NCBI GenBank assembly: GCA_030544235.1
Contig: CM060465.1
Span: 32,929,488 to 32,993,487, forward strand
Origin: Lepturacanthus savala
Lineage: Eukaryota; Chordata; Actinopteri; Scombriformes; Trichiuridae
DNA: 64,000 nucleotides
Reading direction: 5' to 3'
Positions 38,150 through 50,785 of the stretch are shown piece by piece. Below the pieces are notes generated by a model, which was not told the DNA's origin, made no database searches, and saw only the letters and a program-made list of their open reading frames with translations. The first letter of the stretch is position 1. Each line of letters starts with the position of its first letter. The position numbers were made by a program, and so were the translations under genes.

Positions 38150-40100
38150 GTCTGGTCATGTGTTGTCAGTGTATCACAGGACACCTGCAGTGACTGCGAT
38201 AGTATCGTACCCCTGGTAGGTATCTATAGGTGTGTGTATGTGTGTGTAGCTACGCTCGTCTTTTAGCAGATGTTCCCAGTCTATCTGTCCATCTCATCAG
38301 GTTATGAGGCAGCAAATGCGAGCTAGTTTCAACTCATCCCCGCTCGGGTTGTTATGCTGCAGCCTGTTACTGTTACTGTAAGTCAGCTTTAGCTTAAGTA
38401 AACACCAGTGCCCCGAGGATTCATAGCCCCGGGCCTAAGGGAATGAAAAAGAGCTTATTGCACAACTGCATACTACAGCTGCCTGTGTGTTGCAATAAAC
38501 TGTATGCATCAATGCTTTAAAGAAATGTAATGAAATTTTAGTACGCCGGCTCATAAATGTAAACATATGTTGGACAAATGGGATGTATTCTAAATCAACT
38601 TTTTTTTTTTTTTTTTGCTGTTGTTGCTTCACGGTGCTCTGGAGTGAAATGATGCAAACTAAACTCTTACTGTGCACTAAAAATAGCTTTGCACTAAAAA
38701 AAAAGAAACAAAGATAATTAACGCAATGAAGTGAAACAAGCACCAACATGCTTATCACATACCGGCAAACACATGGCAGAGCGGATTTACCCGAGTCACG
38801 ACACCCCATCAAAAGGCAACACTGAGTGTTTGTGTGTTGGTACAGTAACAACTACAGCCTGAGAGGATACAGAGGCGGGTTTGTGATAAGTAGGTCTGTG
38901 GTGTAAATCCCCAGAAAGGCATAATTTGGGTAGGGGAAAAGTGCATGAGTAACACTTTCCCTCTTTTAAGCAAGGTGCTTTGCCCACAGCTGGTCCAGTG
39001 GAGTAAAAGCACGGTGGCAGAAAGTGCTGTGGTTATACTGGGCAGCTTCTTACGTGTGAATGTGTTTTACTGAACGAATGAGAACAGCATATGTTCCCAG
39101 TAAAATCTCACTGTGTAGAAGCTTAAAAAGTGAAAAACAACACCTTATTGGGAAATTGAAGACTAAAACCTAGTATTAAAAAAAGCTAGATATAACTTAC
39201 TGACAAACAGTTCCCAACTTGGTTATAGATGAGATTTAGTGAATTTTCTTAACCAAATAATGCAACCACAACCTGAATCAAAGAAACTGTTATAATAATA
39301 ATGAAGATCCAAAATCACTATCTCTGGCTCCCAGCTGTTTGTGTCTGCATGTGTGTGTGTTTGTGTGTGTGTGTGTTCATAGTTGCAAGTATGTGTGCCT
39401 ATTCTGGCTGGTACTATTTGCCTCCCTGTTTTCCTCCCTTCCAAAAGATTAATCACCCAGATGTTTCCTTGTTTTGCTGTTGGCTCTTTCTCACATTATA
39501 TATCAAACAGAAACATATCTCTCTCTCTCTCTCGCTTAACCTTCCTCCCTCCCCCAACCATAAGGCAATGTGTTTTTTGTTAATGATCGTGTAGCGAGTG
39601 CAGGCGGCCCAGCAAGAGTAGGATTTCTTTTCCACTTGCAGTCTGATTTCAAACAGACACGTCTAATTAAATTACAATGCATTTGGGAAGATTTGTCCTT
39701 TTCAAGAAGTTGGGAGGGCAGAGCAGAAAGACAGCTTGACAGTCACTCCTGTAATGCGTGTGCTTTTATTTCGCCTAAAAATGCCCTAATTCTCTGTGTC
39801 TGGCTCACAGGTGTGTGGTCATGTGCGTGGATTGGCTGTCAGATGAGGATATACTGTGGTGGCTTGGGCAGCTGAAAAGTGTCAAGTCTGTCTTATTACA
39901 TTGCTCACATGCCATATGTATGCTGAAGCATTTCACTGTTTTTCCATCAATGTACTTTTATGTATATTTTGAAATATCACATTAGAAAACGTTCATGGAA
40001 ACCACAAAATGAAAAAAAAAATCCTCAATTTCGCAAAAATGCTTTTACACTTGGTATTTGCATTTTGTTTTTTGTCCTTTTTCGGGGGAAAAAAAAGTTA
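38150..40100. other. Intronic sequence with simple repeats, no gene seen
   Basis: There is a T-run at 38601-38618, an interrupted GT run at 39350-39376 and (TC)8 at 39518-39533. No protein similarity is recognised. Confidence 0.45.
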
Positions 40101-40116
40101 ATGCACTAAATGGGAG

Positions 40117-40371
40117 ATGGAAACAGTTGTTTCCGCTGTTGGCGTTTTTCAGGATATTCCCATAATGGATGAAAACATGTTAGCAATACTAGCTGACAAG
40201 AAGGAACAATTACAACTTGCCCAATTGAAACAAATTCCTGAAGACCTCTTTCCATTTTTTCTCGAGCAGATGGCCAAGGCAAATGGTTTTGCTTTGGGTT
40301 CACAAACCTCTACTTCTTCTTCTTCTTTCTTTATTACAGCCATGTGTAACGTAGCCTTTACAGATCTTTGA
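40117..40371 (+). CDS. Unrecognised 84-residue ORF, probably element-derived
   Basis: The ATG-to-TGA frame starts METVVSAVGVFQDIPIMDEN and continues through a Gln/Leu/Lys-rich helix (residues 25-42, ILADKKEQLQLAQLKQIP), an acidic-aromatic stretch (EDLFPFFLEQ) and a Ser/Thr run. Composition is protein-like rather than repeat-like. There is an A-run just upstream (40090-40097) and no splice-donor-like end. I do not recognise the family. The position immediately left of a MITE cluster suggests a decayed transposon gene. It is antisense to kcnq1. A chance frame remains possible. Confidence 0.3.
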   Translation: METVVSAVGVFQDIPIMDENMLAILADKKEQLQLAQLKQIPEDLFPFFLEQMAKANGFALGSQTSTSSSSFFITAMCNVAFTDL

Positions 40372-40504
40372 GATCTAGGAATAGGACCATGATGAGAACT
40401 TAACTGCTACAACTGCACAAGCTTCAGATTATTTTCCACTGAACTTCAGAATAAATTATTTGCAGACTGTGGGATTTTGTCCCATATTTCATACAGTAGA
40501 ATCG

Positions 40505-40770
40505 AGAGCTGCAAACATGAATCAATGAATAGATTAGTTGCCAACTAATACATTAATTGGCAACTATTTTAATATTAAAATGAAAATTAATTTGATTTGA
40601 GTCATTTTTAAGAAGAAAATGTTAACTGTCAATGATCTTTGGGCTGTAGACTGTTGGTCTGGACAAAAAAGATGTTTTACGTTGAATCTTTGCTTTGGAA
40701 AACAGTGATCAATATTTTTATGAACCAATCAACTAATCGATTATTTTATTTTAATTAGTTGCAACTCTGT
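40505..40770 (+). mobile_element. MITE family D, copy 1
   Basis: It starts gagctgcaaac, ends ttagttgcaactct, and contains gatctttgggctgtagactg and ggtctggacaaaa. This is the fish element type bounded by 'ctgcaac...gttgcag' with ATCGATTA-rich ends. Confidence 0.75.
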
Positions 40771-40901
40771 CCATAAAGATTCTGCTCCAGATGTTGCTGC
40801 AGCTACTGGTCAGTCTCTGCTACACTAATTGGAATAGAACCTTAATTAGTTTCATCTTTAACATCTTTTCCCTACATGTTAATATGGCTGCTGTGAAAGC
40901 A

Positions 40902-41201
40902 GTTGATTAATCGATTAGTTTATTTATTTATTATTTTAATAATTGATCGATGAGTCATTTTTAAGAAGAAAATATTCAAATTCTCTGGTTCCAGCTTCTC
41001 AAATCTGATTACTTCCTGGTTTCTTTAGTCTTCTGTCATAGTAAACGGATGATCTTTGGGTTGTGGACTGATGGTCTGGACAAAAAAAAACATTTTAGGT
41101 TGAAACTTTAACTTTGGGATAACAGTGATCAACATTTTATAAGCCAAAGATAATCCATAGATTAATTGATGATCGAAATAGTCATCAGTTGCAGCCCTAG
41201 T
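40902..41201 (+). mobile_element. MITE family D, copy 2
   Basis: It has the same order of blocks as copy 1 (attaatcgattag, gagtcatttttaagaagaaa, gatctttgggttgtggactg) and ends cagttgcagccct. Confidence 0.78.
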
Positions 41202-41478
41202 AGAGTCGCACTAGAAAGTGTCAGCATCATAGCCAGTATGAACAGGAAAAATAAGTGAAATAACCAATTACACTGACATATTCTGAACCTCATTCTTAAC
41301 CCTTACAACTAAAACCTGGACCCAAACCCTTACTGTAACCTACGCCTAAACCAAATTTGAATCATAACCCTGAAATCGTGTCTGAAATTGAGGATTTGCT
41401 AAATTGTCCTCAAGTTCTTCATGTCCTCGCTCTCAAGGTCTAAAACGCGACCTTGTCCTCACAAAGATAGACATACAG

Positions 41479-41588
<110 letters not shown>

Positions 41589-41685
41589 ATAACTCAATCC
41601 TGTAACTCTATCCTGACCCCTTGACACTTGGGCCGCCCTGTAACACAAGCCAAACCTATGGCTTTGGCTTGTGGCTGCTCATAGC

Positions 41686-41687
<2 letters not shown>

Positions 41688-41720
<33 letters not shown>
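41688..41720. repeat. (CA)16 microsatellite
   Basis: A pure CA run about 100 bp from the larger one. Confidence 0.95.
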
Positions 41721-41725
<5 letters not shown>

Positions 41726-41739
41726 ATGTACAAAGACAG

Positions 41740-42480
41740 ACACCATTTGCACAGCATCTCTGCTCATTGGCTTGCAGCATATGTAGGGCTGGTGCTGTGG
41801 AGTGAACAGGCTCCTTTCCTATACAGCCACCGGCCATATGGTGGCCAGGGGCTGGCCTTGGTAATTGATGGTATCTGTCGGTCTGTCCATGAAGAGGGGC
41901 CCAGGGGCCCCGAGATGGCCGACCTAAAACATACAGAGATCCAGCATGGGGAGGGGGGGTGGTTTAGTGAGGAGGGGGAGATGCTAGTGTTTCAGCCCTC
42001 CTCTTCTATTCATCCATTCATCTATACAAAGAGTTAACTCCCCCAACTCCCACACTGCACACCACAATTGTGCTCAGGCTTTGCTGATAAAGGCCCTTCT
42101 CTTCCTCTCTCCAGCTCTGGCTGCTTGGCCCAGACCCCCTGTCTGTGGGCTACGGTGAGGGGCTTCAAAGCCCCCTGGCCTGGGTCTGGTCTGGCTGCCT
42201 GGTTCTGGTCTCCACACCCTCCCCCGTCTCTCTGCTGCTGCTGGTGCTGAGTTAACCCCCAGAATGAGCTCTTTGATTGGGGCACAGCCAGCCAGATGGC
42301 ACCCCCTGGATGGGGATCACTAGGTGCTGCCAGATTGAGACTGGGAGTAAAAAAATACGATACTGGCAGGCTTCATGGGAGCCAGAGTACCACGCTAGTT
42401 CAGATGCTTTGAGTTATGGAAAATTTGTTCGTTGGACCTTTCGCTTTGAGTTGGATGCTGGTCTATGATTTCAAAGAGTA
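41740..42480. other. GC-rich unique block
   Basis: The stretch 41800-42330 is GC-rich with overlapping frames (one of 138 codons that includes the CA repeat). No domain is recognised and no splice-bounded exon is supported. Confidence 0.3.
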
Positions 42481-42575
42481 AAAACAAAACAACAGATGAT
42501 AGCCTTTCAGTCAGCGATTGACTCATGAAGGAGACACACACACTGTCATTATAGATGTGATCTGTAAACTGTACC

Positions 42576-43110
42576 AGAGCTGCAGCTAATGACTATTTAA
42601 ATAGTCATTTAATCGTTCAATTATTGAAACGACTAATTAATCAATTAGTTGTTTGGTCCATAAAACGTTGAACACTGTTTCCCAAAGCTGAAGATGCTAA
42701 ATTGCCTTTTTTTTTGTCTAGACCAACAGTCCACAACCCAAAGATCATCGGTTTACTATTATAGAAGACTAAAGAAACCAGAAAATAATCAGATATGAGA
42801 AGCTAGAACAAGAGAATTTGGACATTTTCGATTATCAAAATAGTTGACGACTAATATAATAGTTGGCAACTAATCAATTAATTTGGTTAATAAAATGGTG
42901 GAAAATGTTGCTTACTGTTTCCCAAAGCTGGAGATTGAACCTAAAATGTCTTATTTTGTCCACAACCAAAGATCATAAGTTTACTATTATAGAAGACTAA
43001 AGAAACCAGCAAATAAAGAGAATTTGGATGTTTTCGTATTAAAAATGACTCAAATAGATTATCAAAATAATTACAAAATACAACAAATTAATTAATCGAC
43101 TAAATTAATC
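42576..43110 (-). mobile_element. MITE family D, inverted copy with internal duplication
   Basis: Starting gagctgcagctaatgact, it carries the complement of family D blocks twice: gtttcccaaagctg at about 42678 and 42918, and actattatagaagactaaag at about 42754 and 42982. The duplicated unit is about 235 bp. Confidence 0.75.
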
Positions 43111-45922
43111 GAGTCAGTTCAATACTGTACTTCTGTACTGTGATATGATTGATGATTCTGTGACGTGAGGAATGAAAAAGTTATTGAAAGGGCCATAGTA
43201 CAGTGTAAGCTGCTGTAAGGTCATCTCAACACTTGCTGGGAAAATTAAATCATCATCTCTGGCTGCCAGTACAATATATTTGGCATTTCTGATCATTTGC
43301 ACTTCACTTTGGTTCAGTAAGGTTTTACAATCTGCCCAGAATCACACAGAGATCATGCATGCTGGCTATGAATTTGTTTGCAGCTTTTTTCCAGTTTGCC
43401 CCTCTTTAGCTGTATGGAACCTATTTTTCAACCACACACCAATGTACATCATATCTATTAACAGCCGTGTCGGACAGGACCATTAATAGACAAAAGCGGC
43501 AAAGAATAACACCATGAGTCAATAGAAAATGTCACACACACACAGTAGATGCAAACAGACACACATACATATATGTATACACACACACACTCACACACAC
43601 ACGCACACAATCACAAGCACATCCTTTTTCTCAGGGTCTGTCGACCCTTACACATGTGTGTGTGAGTTTTTCCATAGCAGTGTTCACTACGCACCACCTC
43701 CCCATCACCAGGGGTGAGGCAGCGGTACACAGGATGGGATGAGTGTGAAAGCGTGGGAGAGAGAGGAGAGAAGCTGGGCTCGTTCCCACAGGCCTGACTC
43801 ATGGCTCTGCGCTTACAACAAAGACCTCTGCACAGGGGCATGGCACCCTGGCGGGTGGAGCAGACACATACACACATGAATACAGATATATATCAGAAAC
43901 ACATGCAGTCAGTGTCACTTTAACATATTCACACGAGTGATGGATAGAAATATAACATAGATGTTTTTAAGGGGCTGCCAGGGTTTCATGGTGCTAAATA
44001 GGCAAAGTAGGACTGAACTAGAACTGTACTAAAAGTTCCAAAACTATTTTTAAAAAAAAGGCAGTTTGAGAAAATAGCAACAGGAATGGTAATGCGCAGG
44101 AAGTTGTCCTGTCAAACACCCACACACATGCACATACAACGTGTCTTACTCAAATGCTCTGGCTGTTTTATGGCCGCGAGAAACATCACAATGTTTTGTG
44201 CACTTGGACGTGAACTCTCGGGATCCTGGTGATGAACTTGAACTTCAAAAGCTTCGAGGGTGAATCACCCATGGAAAAGACGGGCTCACATATGACGCAA
44301 CGTCTCAGGCCATCTAGGAAAACAAACATCAATTGATGATGCGATGCATGAGAGGATGAACTTAAATCTGGAGTGCGGTAAATTGAAAGCCAGATGAAAC
44401 TCACTTTAATGGCCACGTGGTTTGTTCCTACTGAACTACTGCATTGTTTCCAGTGAATTTCTCTCGGGTCAATGCTCATATTTTAAAGCTCAACCCTCAA
44501 GTATGTTCAGCTTTAAATGTATTAACATTTAGGTGGAAGAGAAGTTGCAGATTTGCAGTTTCTATTGGGTCCTCTATCAACATAAAGTGGTCATAATAAC
44601 ATTAGGGACACACTATCATTAAAGACATGTTTCAGTTGCTTTTTATAAAATAGGGATTTGATTTATTGTTTCATGTGTTCTTTATGTGGTAAAATTGCAG
44701 GAATTGGGAAAATAATTGCTAATAATTTTCTGAACATAAGATGGGCAAAAAGTTATATAAAAAGAAACTATAAAAAGAGTTAAATCTATTTATAGTTTGA
44801 ACCAATGTTGAGTCAATCTATGGACTCAACATTGGTCCATGATGAAATCCATGAACATGAAATTATAATTTAATTACCTTTGATGATGTAAATAACATGA
44901 AATGCAACAACTGGACCCAATCAACAGTTGTCTGTTGATGTGGACATTTCGTGGGAAAAAGCAAATATTGCTAATAATGAACCATTTAACAGATATCTTG
45001 AAAACAAAACCTAAAATCCCCCATTTTCAAAAAGTAGATGTCTCTCCCCTTGTAATCATTTGAGTGAACTCCAGTCACAGTGAAACTGCATCGTTGTGAC
45101 TCAGTTTCAGTTGTCTTGAAGGACAGTTTTACCACTCATCTCTATTTGATGGTTCTTGTAAAAGTAATGTATATCTTACCTCCTGCAAACCGGCAGGTGA
45201 CTCAAGCTTGGTGCCAACTGGAGTACAATCAGCAGCAGCTTAAGCACCTGGCTTATTCATACATTTTTTATGACTGTACAACAACATATGCACCATCCAT
45301 CTAATTTCTATTTCCTTCCACAAGAGCTAAATGAAGAAATGTGAATGTAAAAACCAGACCAGCACATGTGGTTATTTCTCAAAAAGCCATGGCCTTCAAA
45401 ACCTATAGAAATCAATGCAATTTGACATGTTTTTAGTTGAGGATTTTAATAAATTTGCATGCATTCATTTACTGTTATACAAACGTTAGTATTATAGACA
45501 TGTTTAGTTGTTATTCTGCTACCTTGCATAAACCTGAGCTTTCACAATAGCTGAATAAATGTCAAACAACTTCAGCTTATCCAAAGTGGATCAATGAGCC
45601 AATAAAGTGGCCAAGCATCAGTTTTATGGACATCTACACATATTTAATTGAGTCACCAGGTAGCATTAGGCTAAGCGTGTCTACATTCATGGGTTTATTT
45701 GTTTTACAACCTCCTACACAACAGCTTTCCTGCATCGTCCTGGTCCTCTCAGTATGTGAAAGCAATATCAATTCTTTCCCACAAAAGGGGGCGTGGCCTT
45801 GGTGCTTGTGTGTGTGGTCTATGAAAGGATGTAAAACACATACATCACTGTTTGCCATAATACGGACATATTCATTGTTTTGACAGATGGCACAAAAGGA
45901 GCCACTTCTGTGTTGTTGAATA
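43111..45922. other. Intronic sequence, no gene seen
   Basis: CA-rich stretches occur at 43533-43545 and 43578-43608. The block 43680-43860 has moderate GC. The rest is AT-rich, with a short inverted repeat near 44805-44840 (ccaatgttgagtc / gactcaacattgg). Confidence 0.45.
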
Positions 45923-46087
45923 CACTGCAAAAAAAGGAATTTTTAACAAGAGAAAACGCCTTGTATTTGGAATTTCCATAAAAAAATGAATATAATAGAA
46001 AGAATATAATATACCTCTACTTAATATTGGACTAATTGGACCAAAAACACAAAATTTTCAATTGTTAGGATTTCATTTTTTGCGGTG
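45923..46087. mobile_element. Palindromic MITE family C, copy 3
   Basis: It begins cactgcaaaaaaag and ends cattttttgcggtg, with ttaatattggactaattgga inside. TA flanks both ends (45921-45922 and 46088-46089), which suits a Tc1/mariner-type target. Confidence 0.8.
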
Positions 46088-46136
46088 TAGCCCTGAATAT
46101 CTAATTCCTCCATTACACCACAGGTTTTAACTCCCG

Positions 46137-46590
46137 ATAGCATGAGAAAACCTCAGCTACAACACAAAATAAAGTGTTAATCAATTTTTATCTGTCCTAA
46201 AGCACTTGCAATTGTGATTGTAATTGGCTCCTTTATAATCTCCTTTTTAAACATTTTACAGAATATATTCATGTTCCATAATGATCCTGATTTATATGAT
46301 TTTATGGACAAATAATTGATCTTTGAACTTTTATCTTTTTAATCATTTAACTTTGTATTGCAGATAATTTACCTTATTTCATTTTTCTTTTCTGATTTGG
46401 GTCAGTTTGGTCTTATTTTAAGTTTTAAATACTGTATACTCTTCTGTAGTCACCTCATATGTTGTAGATTTCTTTTGATACCAGCTCTAAATACAGAACC
46501 TTTTGTGGTTGTAAAGATATTCCATATTTATTATCATTAATAGGAGGAAAACTAAAAAATAGGCCTGGGGCTTAAGTGGTTAACATAGGC
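46137..46590 (+). repeat. Repeat family B, copy 2
   Basis: It is collinear with 4310-4955 but lacks that copy's internal duplication. It ends aaataggcctggggcttaag. Confidence 0.75.
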
Positions 46591-46599
46591 TGTGGAATT

Positions 46600-47640
46600 T
46601 TATCAAAGACTAAAGGAGTAACGTCTAAAAACGAAAAAATTTGCAAAGAGGCCTTCTCGATAGAATCTATGCCTATGACGCGGGCAAAAATCCACAAAGA
46701 ACCGGCCATATGAAACTCTGGGCTGACTTCAATTCTAATTCTAATTTTGCGTTAATCTGATATGGTTGCGTGTGGCAGCAGACACACGCGGAACAGACAA
46801 ACAGTCTCCTGTGTGCTTTGATTCCATATGGCGCTGCACCGGCTCTCTTTGTTTCATTAGTGTTTCCTTCATTCTGTCATTCTTCCTGTAAAGAGCTGCT
46901 GCCCCCTCCCACGTCTCTCTCCCTGTACGTCGCAGGTCTGTCTCTGGCCGGCCGGGGAACAAAGATGACTATAGTGAATGGCTAGCTGCTCGGCTGAATG
47001 GCTGCTCTTATCTGCAGTATGCGGGGCCATGGGATGGCAAGCAGCACATGTGCTGATGACAGCCACACACTGGACTCCGGCGCCACACAATACCTCCCAC
47101 TGTACACCTGTCCCCCTGCTTCGAGCACGACAAGCTCTCAAGTAGTCCCCGATAAAACCATGATGGTATTTATAGTGTTTCAATCGGTGACTTTCGGGAT
47201 TAGGACGTCGATGCAACGAGGTGAACACACCGCATATGCCACTGACCTTGTAGGTGAATATCAGCCACCTGCCCTACAACCCCCTGACTGAGCCACCACC
47301 TTTTGTGGAGCCAGTGTTTGCCCTGAGCTGCCCCAGGCCAGACCTGTTTGCTCTCGGGGGGTGAGCGATAAAGGGATGGAGAGGGATGGAGAGGGGCGAG
47401 GAGGCTTCTTCGTTTGTATAAGGTCTCTGGCACCATTCAGGCCTGCGGGCTTTGACAAATGGAGGCAATAAAAGGGCGAGGCCTGGCAGGGGCTCAATTA
47501 ACCACTAGTGGGGCAGGAGAAGAGGGGCACACGGACCAGGAGCCTCGCTTCTATAGAGAAGGAACAAGTGAACTGCGGGGAGGGGGAGGTCTGGCAATTT
47601 GTTCAGCTGTCTGTCTGTCTGTTGGAGCGGACTTGGCCAG
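46600..47640. other. Candidate conserved noncoding islands in a GC-rich block
   Basis: The block is dense unique sequence, especially 47140-47225 (gataaaaccatgatggtatt, gtgactttcgggattaggac) and 46980-47110. Long frames on both strands contradict each other and carry no domain, so it is judged noncoding. Confidence 0.3.
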
Positions 47641-50600
47641 TCCGTCTCGCTGTCTTTCCTTCATTCTTTTGAAAATATTGACTTTGCTTTTACACTTGAG
47701 GGGCAACTTGAAGTGGTCTAATAGCATCCTAGTAGACACAGATCAAGAGAAAAGCAAATATAATTTTAAAAAAAAGGTATAAACAGTGGAAAAGGTTTCA
47801 GTTACTAATATTTTTTCCGAATCTCCTTTGTGTTAGGCACTAATGATGTGTTCGATGATGTGTTGTGATGCAACAGAAGGGCGAGGAACAAACCAGTGCC
47901 TCGCTGTCAAAGCTGGAAAAAAAAAAAAGAAGAAAAATCCTCTTGACAAAATGTCCACCCTAAAACATCTCCCATTCAGTCACAATACTACTTCAGCCAA
48001 GCGTACATCAATATGGCGCTTATGCTAGTGCAAACACACCGTAACTTATGCAGAGCCAAAAAGCCAACAGTGCTTATTTAGGGGACAAGTTCACAATCCC
48101 TGTAGCGCTGCTATCCATTCCCAGTGACAGTCATTTGTGTACCTTACACTCTCAGCACCAGCTAGCTACCTCCATTCAAATTCAAATTCAAACCCAGTGG
48201 GGGGACAATAGTTGGGGATTCGCTGAGAGCAATTAGTAGTGGACTCCTCCAGTGTCTGGCCCAAAGACTTTTAGCCCTGTGGTTCCATCATGCAGAGGCA
48301 TTGACCCCTTTCAGATGCACGAAAGGAGAGAGAGAAAGAGGGTGCAGGAAAAAAATGAGGGCTGCCTAGCGACGCCAAAACGAGAGGCGGGGAGGAGGTT
48401 GGCAGAGTCAGGGCTGTGTGTTGGTTTTCCTCTCCCGACTTTACACTATAAGACAAGAGCTGGAGTGTGATGGAGAGGTGTGCGGCTGTTGTGTAAACAG
48501 GGGACGCACTGAAGACGATATTATTGTCAAGTCAAGACATATCAAGCCGCAATTACAGTGCAGCAAAGCACAAAGAAGAGGACACGCAAATCCCCCCGAA
48601 AAATCTCACCAGATCCTCTTAAACAGATTAACCCTCTATTGCATAGTGCTGCCATATGGGAACAATTACTTAAGCTTAATTTTTCTAAAAAACTGACATA
48701 AAATCCATTTTTTTACAGTTAGGCATAAAAAGGGCATTTTTTTTACAATATCTGAGTAATATTTCATGTAATAAATGGTTGAAGAGATTTTTAGAAAAGG
48801 TTAATCTACTTTTACCATCATAATTACAATACATTGTAAATGTTTAATGAATCAGGGTCCATACAATTTAGATTTTCAGATTGGTTGCAGAAAGGCATCA
48901 TGGCAATTTCTAGAAATGCTGACAGATGAAAGATGCAGAAAGGCAGAACAAAGGTTGTTTCATGTGGCAGATTGTTTTTGATGCTGGTACTCAGCCCCAC
49001 CATAGTGATCCACTTCCTGTGTGAGAGAGGTCTGCAAAGGTGGTGTAACCTGTTTTATTCCACAGCTGGGTGACATACATTGTACAGACACACACACACA
49101 CATACACACACATGTAGAGACGCATAAACACAGCAAACATCACGGATTCTGAGCATATGCAGCAAATCAACTGTGCGACATGCACAGGCAAACTGAAACC
49201 GACACACGACCACATCCAAAGCACAGCTGTCTTTGGTACAGGATTAAATAAAAAAAAAAGACAATGAGAAGACAGAGATAAACAAGACAAAACTGAAGTG
49301 GAATAAAACAAAAAGACAAATGTACGGCATACAGACAGAAATAGCTAAAATATATAACAGTGACAGACATGAATTTTAAAAGGATAAAAGAATGAGTGCA
49401 AAAATAAAAGCTAAGGTGCCTTTAATGCGATCATAGGCTGTGTAAAAGGTTTTCTATCCACCCTGGAACACCTGTCTATTTCTGGGGGCTTTGTAGAATA
49501 AATCCATACAGGTTGATCTAATATAGACCGTGTCTATATTTTATCATATATCTATCATATATTGCAGCTAGCATTGATGCTAATGGACATATTTATTTCC
49601 CATAATGATTTGCAAGTATCTTTTATTTTTCAATGAAATGTTGTAGGATGGGCTTAGGGCCATCAGGCCCACCAATAACGCTGTGCCAGCTTTACAGTTT
49701 TCACTCATGCAGCTAAAAGAAACAGTCTTTTCAGTCTTTTGGTTGAAAAAAGGGGTTGGAAAAGTTCTCTTATATGGGAACACTTTGGGTTTCAAGGTGC
49801 AAGATTTGCTGTAAGACTCTTGGCAAGACAATGAATGTGTTTAACCATCTCAGACAAAAGCACATTTAGTTACACATGCAGAATAAATGCATTGTGTAAC
49901 TAAAAAATAATCACTGATAGAATAATCATGATTTCAATATTGACCAAAATAATCATGATAATGATTCTTTTTGCCATAATAGAGCAGCACTAATGAATGT
50001 CAACCAAATCTGAGCTCGAGTAGCTGCAGATTTTAACACATAAACATAGAGACTGAAGAGAGGTGAAGTGTAAAAGTGAGCAGCTGCAGGCAGCCACCTG
50101 TTGATGTCAGCAGCGATGGGTACAGTTCATCTCTATCCTCCTGACAGCTCTGGTTAGAGGCTGATCAAAGCTGTGGAGCAGCTCACCGAAGATCAAACAA
50201 ATTACACCAACTCCAGCCTACGTGATCACAAGAGCAGGCTAATTAGTTTACATGTTAAGTGATGAGAACGCCACAACTGACTCCAAAATATCACGTTTTC
50301 TTAAAAATCAAGGGGCTATTCATACATACAGCACGTAGATGTGTGTGTATGTGTGTGTGTGTGTGTGCGCGCGTTTGAGAGAGCGAGAGACGTGTGTATA
50401 TATTCATAAGCTCCTGCTGTGCGTCCAAATGATGTGACTGTAAATGTTTTCCACTGTGTGACTGACAGCAGGCCTGCCCGCCCTCAGACGGATGTGGAAT
50501 GTTTGTACAGTATGAGCGTCAGTGCAGCTTCGACCCCAGACCCCAGCGCTGGAGTTTAATCTGTTCCGAAACCAGTGGAAATCAAACAAGAGTGTTTCCC

Positions 50601-50785
50601 TCATGGGTGTGTGTGTGTTTTGGTCTCTACCAAAGCTTTTAAGCTGCTAGCTAGTATCTAACTTTGTCTGTTGTTTGGTGCCGGGCAGGTACATGAAGCA
50701 GATTTAAATGAAAACAGCTGCATGCAAAAACATGGCTGATGAAAGTTTGTGGGCCAGAAAACCGAAAACGACGCACAAAAGGCCC
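47641..50785. other. Intronic sequence, no gene seen
   Basis: The stretch 48250-48620 has moderate GC with a GA-rich segment. The stretch 49900-50000 contains a short interspersed-repeat fragment (aataatcatgataatgattc). GT/GC alternation is at 50340-50373. No coding similarity is recognised. Confidence 0.4.

Noticed and set aside
44805..44840. Short inverted repeat (ccaatgttgagtc / gactcaacattgg) as a terminator-like hairpin
   Set aside because: Such terminators do not apply to this genome, and a single short palindrome is expected by chance in 64 kb.
49040..49060. Minus-strand string TTFADLS as a candidate for the KCNQ1 exon 11 motif (TNSFAEDLD)
   Set aside because: The flanking residues do not match and no splice sites of the right phase are present.
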